64,000 bases of DNA from NCBI RefSeq assembly GCF_002105155.1, contig NW_019029065.1, positions 16,591 to 80,590 of the forward strand, read 5' to 3'. Positions 21,390 through 31,095 of this stretch are shown piece by piece. Within the stretch, counting starts at the first letter, position 1; each line of letters begins with the position of its first letter. The position numbers were made by a program, and so were the translations under genes. Origin of the DNA: Lobosporangium transversale. Its lineage: Eukaryota; Mortierellomycota; Mortierellomycetes; Mortierellales; Mortierellaceae. The notes under the pieces were generated by a model that saw only the letters and a program-made list of their open reading frames with translations, had not been told where the DNA came from and searched no databases.

Positions 21390-21869
21390 TTATGCAATAC
21401 TATTATTCTCCAATAGTTCCACTCTTTGCAGATGCTGTGATCGTGTTGCCCGCACTCCCAGTTGCCGCATGGCCACATAGTACTGCTCTTGAGGCAGCTT
21501 AGTGAGGCAAGTCCGAAGAAAGTGGTAGGACCTTGTAATAAACCACCCTTTCTTGATGTTACTTGGGACCTTGACTACAATTCTTTTAGCTTGCCTCTCC
21601 AGCTGACTACTGCAGCCCTCACATGTTGGCAACCTTCCCTTATTGGTAACGACGTCGGTGAGAACACTGAATGGATAGTTTTGCTGTGCTTTCTGTGGCT
21701 GCTTAATACAATCCACCTTTGGATCTTCTTTAGAGCTTCCGTGGCTCTCAATTGAATCCTCTTCAGAGCTTCCGTGGCTGGCATCAACATGTGGCGCCTC
21801 AGTTCTGCTCTTTTCAAAGAGGACAATAAAATATTCAACCTCATTTTGCATTGGATTTGTGCGAGCCAC
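21390..21869 (-). CDS. Hypothetical small protein with Cys/His cluster
   Basis: A 159-codon frame that I do not recognise. The N-terminal third is acidic with a near-repeat (DASHGSSEEDSIE, then SHGSSKEDPK). The C-terminal half has CEGC and, about 40 residues later, HFLRTC, a C-x2-C...H-x4-C pattern that could bind zinc, within a basic segment (RQAKRIVVKVPSNIKKGW). It lies between inverted copies of a GATACTA...CCCGCACAAA motif (about 21337-21366 and 21916-21947), so it may be carried by a small transposable segment. Confidence 0.4.
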   Translation of the reverse strand: MARTNPMQNEVEYFIVLFEKSRTEAPHVDASHGSSEEDSIESHGSSKEDPKVDCIKQPQKAQQNYPFSVLTDVVTNKGRLPTCEGCSSQLERQAKRIVVKVPSNIKKGWFITRSYHFLRTCLTKLPQEQYYVAMRQLGVRATRSQHLQRVELLENNSIA

Positions 21870-21959
21870 ATTTTAGTATCATGGAAAGAAGATCTTAGTA
21901 TCACTTTCCATGGGGTTTGTGCGGGTAAGTTTTAGGTTAGTATCACTTGCATGTTTATT

Positions 21960-22987
21960 TATGAATGTCAACTCTTGTGTTAGTATCACTTGCATCTTTG
22001 TTTATGAATGTCTAGTATCACTTCTATGTGCTCTCAAAAAAAAAAATGGACGCTCGGGGCGGGGATGGAAATAATACTAATATGCATTTACGGGGTTCAT
22101 CTCCCAAAGTGCCTGAGTGCTCCATATACGCATATTCGCGTTCTCAGGATCCATAGAAAACCAGATACTCTATAGTAAAGTCCCTCATTTCGGCCCCAAA
22201 CGTGTTGAAACTTCTAGAGTCGATAAAGCAACCGAAAATATATCTTTCAAAACAGGAAATTGTATTTTTGGGTAAAAATTGAAAATGTTTATATTCAAAA
22301 GTTTGAGAACTAGGGCATCTTGAAGTCAAGGTTTCTACGGAAATTGTCTAGCTTTTAGACAAAATATTGCAGAACCATCAGAATATTTCCAAAACTGACC
22401 AAACTTTCCAAAAAGTAAGAATATGTAGTGCATAATATAATGTACTAAGGGACCATACGTGTTCTTATAAAAGGAATCCGAAGTTCCTTAATGAATAAAA
22501 CCGAAAAATCCCTAAAAAATGATATATTTCTCTCTTCAGCTATAAGTAAAGTCTATGAAAAATGCTTGGATTTTGGAAAACTAAGACTCTATACAAAGCT
22601 ATGTAACGTATCTATCATATACTATGTGGAAAAGCGCTTTGATGTATTTTTGAGGGAAAGGCAGACACTTTGGCTTGACATTGAACCTCATTTCGACCAT
22701 TTTATAACCTTTAAACGGCAATAATTCCATAAATACTTCAAGGATTAAGACCAAAAAATCCTTGCTTTGTAAGTACCAAAGTCTTATATCCCCCGATACC
22801 TCATCCATTTTTTCTATAATCGATATACATCCAGCAATAGCCTATTTTACTATTTGCGATAATCTAGCTGTCGAAGTCTTGTAAGTCCATTTTTTTACAT
22901 TAGTTTTGTGCGGCAAACTTAATTTCTAATTTTAGACCAGGAGAGAAAAGTGGTTTTTTGTATTATTTGCAGCTTGTTGCTCTTTTT
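21960..22987 (+). other. No gene recognised
   Basis: Contains repeated TAGTATCACTT motifs (21940-22030) and otherwise AT-rich sequence with only short, unsupported open frames. Confidence 0.4.
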
Positions 22988-23511
22988 TGTTGGTCCTTGA
23001 AAAATATTTAGACAGTAGTTATCAGAAGCTAAGATAAGTGAGAATAAGATGTGGGTCCACACACCACATCCATGGGGTATTTATTCATTTTCTGGTAGAG
23101 AGACTCGTACCAAGTAACTACATATCTATCTAGAAGCGACATGGGATTATTCAGGAACCATGTCGGTGTTTTGTCGCGTCTCTAGTGACGCGTTATTATT
23201 ATTATACTTTTCTTAGCGTATTAATTTTAGGAATTCCCCTAGTATGTTCCTAGTGTGTTTTTAGTATTTTTCTTAATCTTATAGCTGGGCCGTGTATATT
23301 GAAATATACAACAGTCCTTCTCAATTATAAGATTTTTGTTAAGTAAACCATTTATATTTGAAGGAGAGCGACAAGCTCCTTCGTTTTTGGATAGGTCTGT
23401 TCGGACGTTTACTTGGTTCTGATCATTATAGCAAGTATAAATAGTTCGGTTAATACCGTCCTCAGTTAGTTTGTATATACAATTTGTTTATGTGTGAAGA
23501 ATTCGACAACA
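22988..23511 (+). mobile_element. Possible LTR (TGTTGG...ACAACA) interrupted by another LTR
   Basis: When the LTR at 22998-23313 and one copy of its GTCCT duplication are ignored, about 203 bases remain. They start TGTTGG and end GACAACA, with TATAAATA at about 23437. TG...CA ends plus a central TATA box fit a small LTR. No flanking duplication was found, so this could be the 5' LTR of an element whose body was lost, or coincidence. Confidence 0.35.
22998..23313 (-). mobile_element. Solo LTR, family L, copy 1
   Basis: A 316-base TG...CA sequence with a perfect 5-bp duplication GTCCT on each side (22993-22997 and 23314-23318). The same sequence occurs at 48923-49247 with a different duplication, which proves the borders. 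Read on the minus strand it begins TGTTGTATATTTC, like many Ty1/copia LTRs, so the orientation given is inferred. No internal retroelement sequence is present, so it is a solo LTR. Confidence 0.88.
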
Positions 23512-23650
23512 GGTAGGTTTTGTGAACACTTTGCAATTGTGGAAAGGGGTTTGTATGTTTGCTAGACATCTTTCCCGTGACATGCATCTAAAGAGTGACA
23601 AAAAAATCAGCCACGCACTGAAGTACTAAATTCTCCAACATTATCACAGC

Positions 23651-23793
23651 GGGAGCCGACCTATAATGTGTCACTTCTTTTCTTTATTAATTCGCCGAAA
23701 ATCCATAGTCACTAAATAAAAATAAACAATTTTTTTTTTTTTTTTTTTTTTTGCTACAAAACTATGGTGCCACAAAGATTGATCAGCATCTTC
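23651..23793 (+). repeat. DIRS-2 left inverted terminal repeat
   Basis: Starts GGGAGCCGACCTATAATG and matches the reverse complement of 27699-27839, including a long T-run (23731-23752) that is an A-run on the right. The repeat extends into the start of the gag frame. Confidence 0.9.
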
Positions 23794-24717
23794 TTTTCTT
23801 TCGCCCTTCCGGAACACATCCACTGGCATACTTTAGAAGTTCCACTAATGAGTGATATTGATATTGAAAACAACGATGACCGCAACATCGATAGTTCCAT
23901 TAACATCCATGACCTCCTGGTTCCTGAACCCCAGGCATATAACTTTATTCCAAACAAAGCCATTCTCGAACTTTTCCCAAATTTTGACAGAAAAGATTTC
24001 TTTGTCCCTGATCCAGAGAAAAAAGATCAGTATGAGGACCTTCGGGACACATTACAAACAACCATCGGCTCTTACCCCAAAAACAAGCTTCAGAAGTATT
24101 CTGCACCACCTATTACCGACCTACCATGGCCCGACAGTGCCAAGTTACGGCAGCAGTTCGACTCTGATCTGGCGTCCATTCAATCCAAGCTGGCTATCCA
24201 TACGCGCCCCTTGGACAAGTATGTCTTGGATGCCATGCAAGACGACAGTCGCTCCGACGAGTCCACGCTATCAGCCATTGAGGGAGTTTCCGATCTCATC
24301 GAGCATATCAAGCAGATTAGCCATTACATCCACGACCTCCGAGTGCAGAACCTTGAGAGAGCTCATGGTCTACAGCTGCTTACCAGGAAAAGCAATGCCA
24401 AGACACCGGCTGTGGACTCCCAATCCCTTTTGGAGAAAAAGAAGCTTCTGTTATCCATCAAACGAAACCTGTATTCCAACAGCACAGGACGCGGTTCGAA
24501 CAGGAACAGGCATGATCGAAACAATAATTTCCCTAGAAATAGCGCTCAGAGCAGCTATTCTAATCAAGGTCAGAGCAATCAGTCGCAGAGCCAGCCTGAT
24601 AGCAACAACAACATCAGTGGCGGTAACCGGCATTTTTACAATGCCCGAGGCAACTCCAACAGGGGTCGCGAACGGGGTCGCGGCCGAGGGCATCAACAAA
24701 CGACCGACCACCAGTAG
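23764..24717 (+). CDS. DIRS-2 gag-like protein
   Basis: From ATG 23764 (or 23849) this gives up to 317 residues. An acidic N-terminus (DIDIENNDDRNID) and a helical middle are followed by a tail rich in Asn, Gln and Ser that ends in RGG/RGRG motifs (NRGRERGRGRGH). Such tails bind nucleic acid and replace zinc knuckles in some gag proteins. Position and layout parallel DIRS-1 gag. It stops 36 bases before the RT start. Confidence 0.65.
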   Translation: MVPQRLISIFFSFALPEHIHWHTLEVPLMSDIDIENNDDRNIDSSINIHDLLVPEPQAYNFIPNKAILELFPNFDRKDFFVPDPEKKDQYEDLRDTLQTTIGSYPKNKLQKYSAPPITDLPWPDSAKLRQQFDSDLASIQSKLAIHTRPLDKYVLDAMQDDSRSDESTLSAIEGVSDLIEHIKQISHYIHDLRVQNLERAHGLQLLTRKSNAKTPAVDSQSLLEKKKLLLSIKRNLYSNSTGRGSNRNRHDRNNNFPRNSAQSSYSNQGQSNQSQSQPDSNNNISGGNRHFYNARGNSNRGRERGRGRGHQQTTDHQ

Positions 24718-24752
24718 GAGGCAGGATTCACTTATTCCAGCAAGCATGGGCG

Positions 24753-26588
24753 ATGATCACAGACGAGCAATGGGTCCGGGACATAATAGCCAAAGGATTC
24801 AGGATCCCATTCAAGTCGCCACCTCCACTCTCATCCAGCCCAAGCAAGTCCCACAAGCTATCAGTGAAGGAAACAGAGTCCATAGAGAAAGAGATAGTGA
24901 GTCTTTTGGCCAAAAAAGCAATAGAAACAGTATCTTCCCCTACAGGCTTTTACAGTCGGATATTTACCATCCCCAAAAAGACAGGCGATCTTCGTCCTGT
25001 ATTGAATCTCAAACCATTGAACCAATATATACCGGACAGACATTTCAAGATGGAAAGTATCAAAAATGTCTGCTCCATGATGAACAAAAACGATTTTATG
25101 ACGAGCATAGATCTATCAGACGCATTCATGCATGTTCTGGTACATCCTTCGTCGAGGAAATATCTTCAGTTCGAATGGCAGGGACACCATTACCAGTTCC
25201 GAGTCCTTCCATTCGGGCTCTCTCTGTCCCCCCTTATATTTACGAAGATGTTGCGCCCTGTCCTCAGGTGGGCAAGACGCCAGGGAATCCGAATGACGGC
25301 TTACATAGACGATCTTCTAATTATAGCTCCCAGCAGAGAACGAGCCATACAATACACCCAGCGCGTCCTATCAAAGCTTCAATCATTAGGCTTCTTAGTG
25401 AAAGAAGAAAAGTCAACGCTAGAACCAACGCAAGTCATAGAGCATCTGGGCTTTACCATCAACAGCAGAAACATGACACTCTCGATCCCTCAACACAAAA
25501 TCAGAGACATTCGCAGGGAAGCGCGCAAAATAAGGAACAATGGCGTTTGCAGCTTAAGAAGTTTATCCGCCTTCATCGGGAAAGCAATGGCAATGACAGC
25601 AGCCGTATTTCCAGCTCGACTGATGTGCCAGCGCCTTCTCCAGATAAAGAACGACGCCCTTCGACAAGGCCACAAATGGACCGACACGATCACAGTGACA
25701 GAGTCGGCAAAGGACAACCTCACATGGTGGATAGACAACCTCCAGCATTGGAACGGACAAACATGGCTCACGGAGAGGACAGAAGTCGACGTTTACACAG
25801 ATGCCTCGGACACAGGGTGGGGTATCGTCGTAGACGATTCGACCTATGCAGGGCGATGGACAGCCTCACAGTCTCACGAGCACATCAACGTCAAAGAACT
25901 GCGGACAGTTCTATTTGCGACAAAGCTTCCCCAACTGCAGGGCAAGACAGTGAACATAATTTGCGACAACATGACCACACTGGCACACATCCAACGGTTC
26001 GGAGGGACTCGCTCAGCTCCATTGATGGAAATAGCGGACACCATTTGGAAGCATTGCCTAGCAACAGGGACACGACTCAAGACAACATATGTCCCATCAT
26101 CATTCAACCCAGCGGATGCACCATCACGCAGGATGCAATCGCAGTTGGAATGGAGCATTCATCAGGACTTCTTCGATTATCTACAGAAGATCTGGGGCCC
26201 GCATCAGACGGATCTGTTTGCATCATCAATCAACAACAAAACAGAGAGGTTCATGTCATGGAAGCCAGACCCCTTAGCGATCAACTTCGATGCACTACGG
26301 CACCCATGGAGCAATCTGGGGAATCTGTACATCTGCGCGCCATGGAACCTGATCCCTCAGGCCCTCCAGAAGCTGAGGCTAGAGAAGCTACAAGCGACGA
26401 TCGTAGCTCCGAACTGGCCCAGCGCCCTATGGTATCCAACTCTTCAAGCGATGGCGACTTGTGCCCCCAGAGAGATCCCACGCAAGTATGTCCTCCCAGC
26501 TCCAGGACAAGATCAAAACGTTCTAGCAAAGAATCCGCACTGGACACTGCAAGCATGGCGCGTAAACGGCGCTATTACACAGACCTAG
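24753..26588 (+). CDS. DIRS-2 RT-RNase H-methyltransferase-like polyprotein
   Basis: A 611-codon frame with its own ATG. RT motifs are VLNLKPLNQYIP, TSIDLSDAFMHV, LPFGLSLSP and YIDDLLIIA. RNase H motifs are VDVYTDASDTGWG and IICDNMTTLAH. The C-terminal methyltransferase-like region has DLFASSINNK and ICAPWNLIP. Where DIRS-1 has CPPW, DIRS-2 has CAPW, so the catalytic-type Pro-Pro is altered here. The last 34 bases overlap the recombinase. Confidence 0.9.
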   Translation: MITDEQWVRDIIAKGFRIPFKSPPPLSSSPSKSHKLSVKETESIEKEIVSLLAKKAIETVSSPTGFYSRIFTIPKKTGDLRPVLNLKPLNQYIPDRHFKMESIKNVCSMMNKNDFMTSIDLSDAFMHVLVHPSSRKYLQFEWQGHHYQFRVLPFGLSLSPLIFTKMLRPVLRWARRQGIRMTAYIDDLLIIAPSRERAIQYTQRVLSKLQSLGFLVKEEKSTLEPTQVIEHLGFTINSRNMTLSIPQHKIRDIRREARKIRNNGVCSLRSLSAFIGKAMAMTAAVFPARLMCQRLLQIKNDALRQGHKWTDTITVTESAKDNLTWWIDNLQHWNGQTWLTERTEVDVYTDASDTGWGIVVDDSTYAGRWTASQSHEHINVKELRTVLFATKLPQLQGKTVNIICDNMTTLAHIQRFGGTRSAPLMEIADTIWKHCLATGTRLKTTYVPSSFNPADAPSRRMQSQLEWSIHQDFFDYLQKIWGPHQTDLFASSINNKTERFMSWKPDPLAINFDALRHPWSNLGNLYICAPWNLIPQALQKLRLEKLQATIVAPNWPSALWYPTLQAMATCAPREIPRKYVLPAPGQDQNVLAKNPHWTLQAWRVNGAITQT

Positions 26589-27568
26589 GTTTAGACAGCG
26601 AAGCAGCGGAGACTATACTAGATAACCCTCAGACACAGCGACGGCACAAAAAATACGCCCCAGCGCAACAAGTGTTCATCGATTGGGCCAGGCAAAATGA
26701 CAGGGATCCATTCACCCCCAATCCGATCCTTTTAGTTAACTATCTCAATCATCAGATGCGCAACCGTCCATGGTCTCCCGCCACCACTCTGCAGAAACGC
26801 TCAGCCATTTTAGCTCTATTTCCAGACAAATCAGCGTTTGACAAGAGCCATGTGTATAAGGACTTCATTACAGCCATCAAGGCCAAACACATTCGACCTA
26901 GCAACGCATTGAGCATCAATCTCAACCCAGCTCTTGATTATATTCGATCCCTTCCTTCTAACGAGGAAATGTCATTCCTTCAGCTCACGAGAAAGCTTTG
27001 TTGGCTTCTAGGCGTTTGTGGGTTCCTTCGTCCAGACGACATTCGATGTATAGACCTGACCAAGACTACATGGACCACAAGCCAACTCATGCTCTTCATT
27101 CCTATTCCCAAAGAGAAACGACTTGGGAACCGCATCGAGAAGACAGTTTGTATTCGTTCCAACAGTGATCCGAAACTGTGCCCTGTGAATACATTTGCTG
27201 CGTATTTGCAAAGATTAACAGATCATCCACTGGAGGTACCACATCCGAAGGATGACAGTCTGACAATTCAACCTCTCATCCGACATTCCAAATATTTGAA
27301 TCGAGCAGTATCAGCAGAAACCATTTCCAATCACATGGACTCGATCTCAACTAAGATCCCAGAAGTGGAAAAGGCTTCCCGACGTATCAAGCCACGCGCA
27401 CTCGGCTCTACAGCTGCAGCTACAGCAGGGGTATCGATTGACGACATCATCGCTCATGGTAATTGGTCTTCTCCGGAAACTTTCCAATATTTCTACCGCA
27501 TGGCTAGTCAGACAAGAACGAATTTTACTGAGATCACCCTGGGACAAAACTCTGGATGCACATTATAG
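26555..27568 (+). CDS. DIRS-2 tyrosine recombinase
   Basis: From ATG 26555 (MARKRRYYTDLG) about 337 residues. Core-binding part: KKYAPAQQVFIDWARQ ... WSPATTLQKRSAI. Catalytic part: CGFLRPDDI (Arg), ISNHMDSIS, PRALGSTAAA (Arg), AHGNWSSPETFQYFYRM (His, and Tyr in FYR). All expected positions are present, so this copy could be active. The upstream part of the same frame is open to 23852 through both gag and RT. Confidence 0.9.
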   Translation: MARKRRYYTDLGLDSEAAETILDNPQTQRRHKKYAPAQQVFIDWARQNDRDPFTPNPILLVNYLNHQMRNRPWSPATTLQKRSAILALFPDKSAFDKSHVYKDFITAIKAKHIRPSNALSINLNPALDYIRSLPSNEEMSFLQLTRKLCWLLGVCGFLRPDDIRCIDLTKTTWTTSQLMLFIPIPKEKRLGNRIEKTVCIRSNSDPKLCPVNTFAAYLQRLTDHPLEVPHPKDDSLTIQPLIRHSKYLNRAVSAETISNHMDSISTKIPEVEKASRRIKPRALGSTAAATAGVSIDDIIAHGNWSSPETFQYFYRMASQTRTNFTEITLGQNSGCTL

Positions 27569-27654
27569 GTCGGCTCCCGCTGTGATAATTACACAGCGTT
27601 CTCGAATAATATGAAGAGAAAAGCATATTATCCGAGGGAGCCGACCTATAATGT
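27560..27654 (+). repeat. DIRS-2 internal complementary region
   Basis: Two adjoining segments complementary to the left terminus (27560-27589) and to the right terminus (27585-27654). They fuse at TAAT, the complement of the ATTA at both element borders. Confidence 0.92.
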
Positions 27655-27698
27655 CCCACCCTCCTCTCCCTAAGCTAGTCTGGTCCGGAGCTCAAGTC

Positions 27699-27839
27699 GA
27701 AGATGCTGATCAATCTTTGTGGCACCATAGTTTTGTAGCAAAAAAAAAAAAAAAAAAAAATTGTTTATTTTTATTTAGTGACTATGGATTTTCGGCGAAT
27801 TAATAAAGAAAAGAAGTGACACATTATAGGTCGGCTCCC
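27699..27839 (-). repeat. DIRS-2 right inverted terminal repeat
   Basis: Reverse complement of 23651-23793. The right end then extends through 27840-27889, sequence matched only by the internal complementary region. Confidence 0.9.
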
Positions 27840-27885
27840 TCGGATAATATGCTTTTCTCTTCATATTATTCGAGAACGCTGTGTA

Positions 27886-27958
27886 ATTAGTACGCAGGAG
27901 TACTAAAATCAATAAATTTTTCCAACTTTAGTACTCAACTCTAGTACTAGTACTAGTA
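27886..27958 (-). repeat. TAGTAC repeat, copy II left part
   Basis: Reverse orientation relative to copy I. It begins ATTAGTACGCAGGAGTACT at the DIRS-2 border and runs to CTAGTACTAGTACTAGTA, where Helitron-2 starts. It continues at 36978. Confidence 0.8.
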
Positions 27959-28120
27959 TCTATATACTAAAGTCGAAATGGTTTCTCTCTTATCGTTTCA
28001 TAGATCTTTGCTCTATTATATGATATATTTCATAGATCTTGCTCTATTATATGATATATTTCATTTCATCGTTTCATAATTCTTGCTCTATGATACGTCC
28101 GTCCATAAATCTAAAATAAA

Positions 28121-28369
28121 TTCCATTCCATTCCATTCCATTCCATTTCATTTCATTTCATTTCATGTCATTCCATTTCATTTCATTTCATTTCATGTCA
28201 TTCCATTTCATTTCATTTCATTTCATGTCATTCCATTTTCATTTCATGTCATTCCATTTTCATTTCATGTCATTCCATTTTCATTTCATATCATTCCATT
28301 TTCATTTCATATCATTCCATTTTCATTTCATATCATTCCATTTTCATTTCATATCATTCCATTTTCATG
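28121..28369 (+). repeat. Pentanucleotide-derived minisatellite (TTCCA/TTTCA/TGTCA)
   Basis: About 250 bases of TTYCA-type units. The start is pure TTCCA. Then come 25-base blocks (ATTCCATTTCATTTCATTTC...), and finally 21-base blocks mixing ATTTTC and ATTTCATATC. Units increase in complexity from left to right. It lies 160 bases inside the 5' end of Helitron-2. Confidence 0.9.
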
Positions 28370-29455
28370 TGCCCTTCAGGAAATGAGCATACATACTTCA
28401 ATCATCGGACCTCAATCATGTGACCCAATCATCATGTGACCTCAATCATGATTATGAGCGATCATCATGAGAGCGCAACTTTGGGCTTTACATTACAAAT
28501 AATAACCAACCAGATCTCAATCATCTCAATCATGATGCATTGAAAAAAAAAATAATCAGCCTTCAATCATGGCCTGCTTCTACCATCAGCCATTGAACCA
28601 TCGATGCATAGAAAAAATAATAAGAATTTTATTTTATATAATAATAATAATAATAATAATAGTAATAATAATAAAACAACAATTGAGCTCCTTCAAACAC
28701 TATCTATAAGCCTTGATCATATCATATGCTTTAACCTCAAACATGAATTCCTTCAAGTGTCGATACATTCATGTGGCATGATAAAAATATATGACAGAAA
28801 CATGACTGTTAGAAAACAAAGAGATTTATTTTTTAACAAATTAATTTTCATAGAGAAACATGGTCTGTGCAATGACAATGACAATGCTCCTGTGAAATGT
28901 TTGATATTTCATATGGAACGCGCTTTTTTTCTATAAGAAACCTTCCTTCTCCACTTTAGCTCCTCTTCCCTTACAGACAAATCTAACTTGTGCCATGAGT
29001 GCTAAGAAACATGACTATAATTAAGTCAAGAGGACCACTGCATATCGTGTTAGTTTTCTAAAATAATAATGTAGAGAAACACATTTATACATGACCTACG
29101 CCCCACGAAATGCTTAACATTTCATTCATATACATTTTCATTTTTTAATAGAAAGACATGGCATGTGTCCAGCAAAATGCTTGACATTCCATAGCTGTTC
29201 GTTCTTCAATAGAGAGACATGGCATGCGCCCAGCAAAATGCTTGATATTCCATACGCCTTCGTTTTCTTTAGTTTTCTTTTTTTTTTTTTTTTTTTTTTT
29301 TCTCAACTATAAAATAAAGATGAATGAACTGAACATCCACCTACAATACCATAACTCTAGCTCGCTCTGCTACATTTTTACTCAGACCATCTCTCATAAA
29401 TAATTTACACTTTCACTCAAATCATTCATATATCTCAAACTTTTTACATTTTAAC
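28370..29455 (+). other. Helitron-2 5' region, no gene recognised
   Basis: Contains iterated CAATCATGTGACC and AATCATCTCAATCATG motifs (28390-28580), an (AAT)n run at 28641-28676 and three diverged copies of a GACATGGCATG...AAAATGCTTGA motif (29090-29260). A TATAAAATA box at about 29309 precedes the frame at 29456. Confidence 0.5.
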
Positions 29456-29776
29456 ATGGAGAACCACTCTGTAACAAAAGTTTATTCGACTCATTCGACA
29501 AGAAGTCAAGCTTTGAAGAGGACTCAAGCCTCATCTTCATCTCCAGCCATCCTAGCAAGAGGCAAAAGAAAGCAAGGAGATGAAGCGAGTTCCTCACCCA
29601 CCACTATAAAAAAAATCAAGACAGAGAAAAACGAAACCTCTCCTTTTGCCCCTAAGGAAGACCAAAAGGCTCGGCAAGAAGATCCGTATGAACAAGAATG
29701 GGAACAAGAGTGGGAAAGACTTGGCGACTTGGATCCATACGAGGTTGAGAGGGCATTCGCATCATTAGAGAAATAA
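29456..29776 (+). CDS. Hypothetical acidic/Ser-rich protein in Helitron-2
   Basis: A 106-codon ATG frame about 145 bases after a TATA box. The first half is Ser/Thr/Lys-rich with basic patches (RGKRKQ, KKIKTEK). The second half is acidic (EQEWEQEWERLGDLDPYE). I do not recognise it. Its composition recalls the Ser/Thr/Arg-rich start and acidic helix of the Helitron-1 N-terminal exon, so it may be the diverged first exon or a companion ORF of the Helitron. Confidence 0.4.
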   Translation: MENHSVTKVYSTHSTRSQALKRTQASSSSPAILARGKRKQGDEASSSPTTIKKIKTEKNETSPFAPKEDQKARQEDPYEQEWEQEWERLGDLDPYEVERAFASLEK

Positions 29777-30347
29777 ACGATCTCCAGTCTTTTGATAATC
29801 GTTGTTACAGTGTTGATGACCTTAAGTCTATATAAAAGACTTTTAATGATAATAATAATTAAAAGGTCCTTCACTAACCTTATATTTGATCTATCCTTTA
29901 AACCGTAACACCACAATCTTACATTTTTCGAAAGCGTTGCAGCCAATTAATTTGCTTGTAACAAAGGGAGGATGTAGAAATCAGCCACAAATCAATTCAA
30001 TCAGCGTTTTAGAATAACAATATTGAGCGAGAATAAGAATGGCTGGGTGTTGAAGGGGGCAACTTAATGAATATTTGAAAAACTAAGAAAAAATAAGGTT
30101 ATTGCACAAATTTATGCAATAAACGGTTCGAGAGATAGTTGGCATAAAAGTATTGGGTGGAGTAATGGGAAAAAAGCGGTAAATATTATAAGGGATCAAA
30201 AAAAAAAAAAAAAAAAAAAAAGCAGTGTTGATCCAAAATCATCATGTTTATTTTCCTTCGACAACTTCTCCATCAAAGTCAAAATATCACTTCATCCTTT
30301 ATACCCAACATTTCCTTAGAAAACTCCTCTATTAAAACCAAAATATC

Positions 30348-30980
30348 ATGTCATCCTCTTTACCCACTACAAATGTCACACCCTGTCGTAGTTGCGGGCG
30401 CACCGATCACAAAAGATCTTCGAATACAGCATGCCCGAACTATCGGTATGTCCAAACAAACTCCATTTTATTGCTAAGCCATACAATATGATACTAAATA
30501 TTGTATGTGGTATAAACGTTTACGCACTTACAAGCTTATTATCACTACTATTTTCTTCTATATATTATTATCATATTGTACTATATATATCATTATGTAC
30601 ATAATAATAATACCATACACCGACCCCAGATTAGCAAATAAACCATGCAAATGCGGGAGCATTTTGCACTCAAGGAGTACACATAGTTCATGTCCTCTCA
30701 ATCCAAAGAACATTCAAATCCGAGCCACTCTGCCTGAAAATAGGTAGTTAGATGAGATGGCTGAATAAATCTTAATATATATGAATAATATGAGTATATA
30801 TATATTAATATATATTAAAAGACTATGACTATTGGATACTAACTACGTCTTTTGGTAAAATCATGGATATAGGGCTGCTGTACCGGCAGATCAATCTTCA
30901 GAAGCCCTAAATGTCCGCGAAGATATGCAACGCCGGGATCGAGCTTCCCGTCAAGAGGCAGAAACTGAGACTGATTTCCG
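30348..30980 (+). CDS. Helitron-2 small 5' exons with zinc-knuckle motifs
   Basis: Three exons inferred from splice sites: 30348-30445, 30630-30743 and 30873-30980. Each ends in phase 2 at a GT donor (GTATGT, GTAGTT, GTAAGT) and the set stays open into the main exon at 31096. Exon 1 encodes CRSCGRTDHKRSSNTAC (C-x2-C-x4-H-x6-C) and exon 2 CKCGSILHSRSTHSSC, a variant knuckle. Exon 3 is charged (NVREDMQRRDRASRQEAET). Together they form the N-terminus of the Rep-helicase protein. Transcript evidence is needed, but four exons agreeing in phase is strong support. Confidence 0.72.
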
Positions 30981-31095
30981 GTAAGTACTTATTATTTTCT
31001 AAGGGCAATTTTCAATAAGGTACAAAAAAAAAAAAAAAAAAAATAAAAAAAAATTATCAGCTTTATTTTATTTCATTCATAAATGTATATTTCAG

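Larger units (their letters stand above)
23640..27889 (+). mobile_element. DIRS-2: second DIRS retrotransposon, structurally complete
   Basis: Same architecture as DIRS-1: gag, RT-RNase H-methyltransferase, tyrosine recombinase, inverted ends and an internal complementary region. ATTA occurs at both borders (23640-23643 and 27886-27889). The right flank is a TAGTAC repeat end, and the matching end in copy I also reads ATTAGTACGCAGG (complement at 9866-9882). The two DIRS elements are clearly diverged in sequence, so they are separate lineages rather than duplicates. Confidence 0.92.

Noticed and set aside
28121-28369. CRISPR-like array
   Set aside because: Units are contiguous with no unique spacers and the context is eukaryotic. 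It is a minisatellite.
28083-28439. Open frames of Phe/His/Ser repeats
   Set aside because: They are translations of a pentanucleotide array, which stays open in several frames because of its composition.
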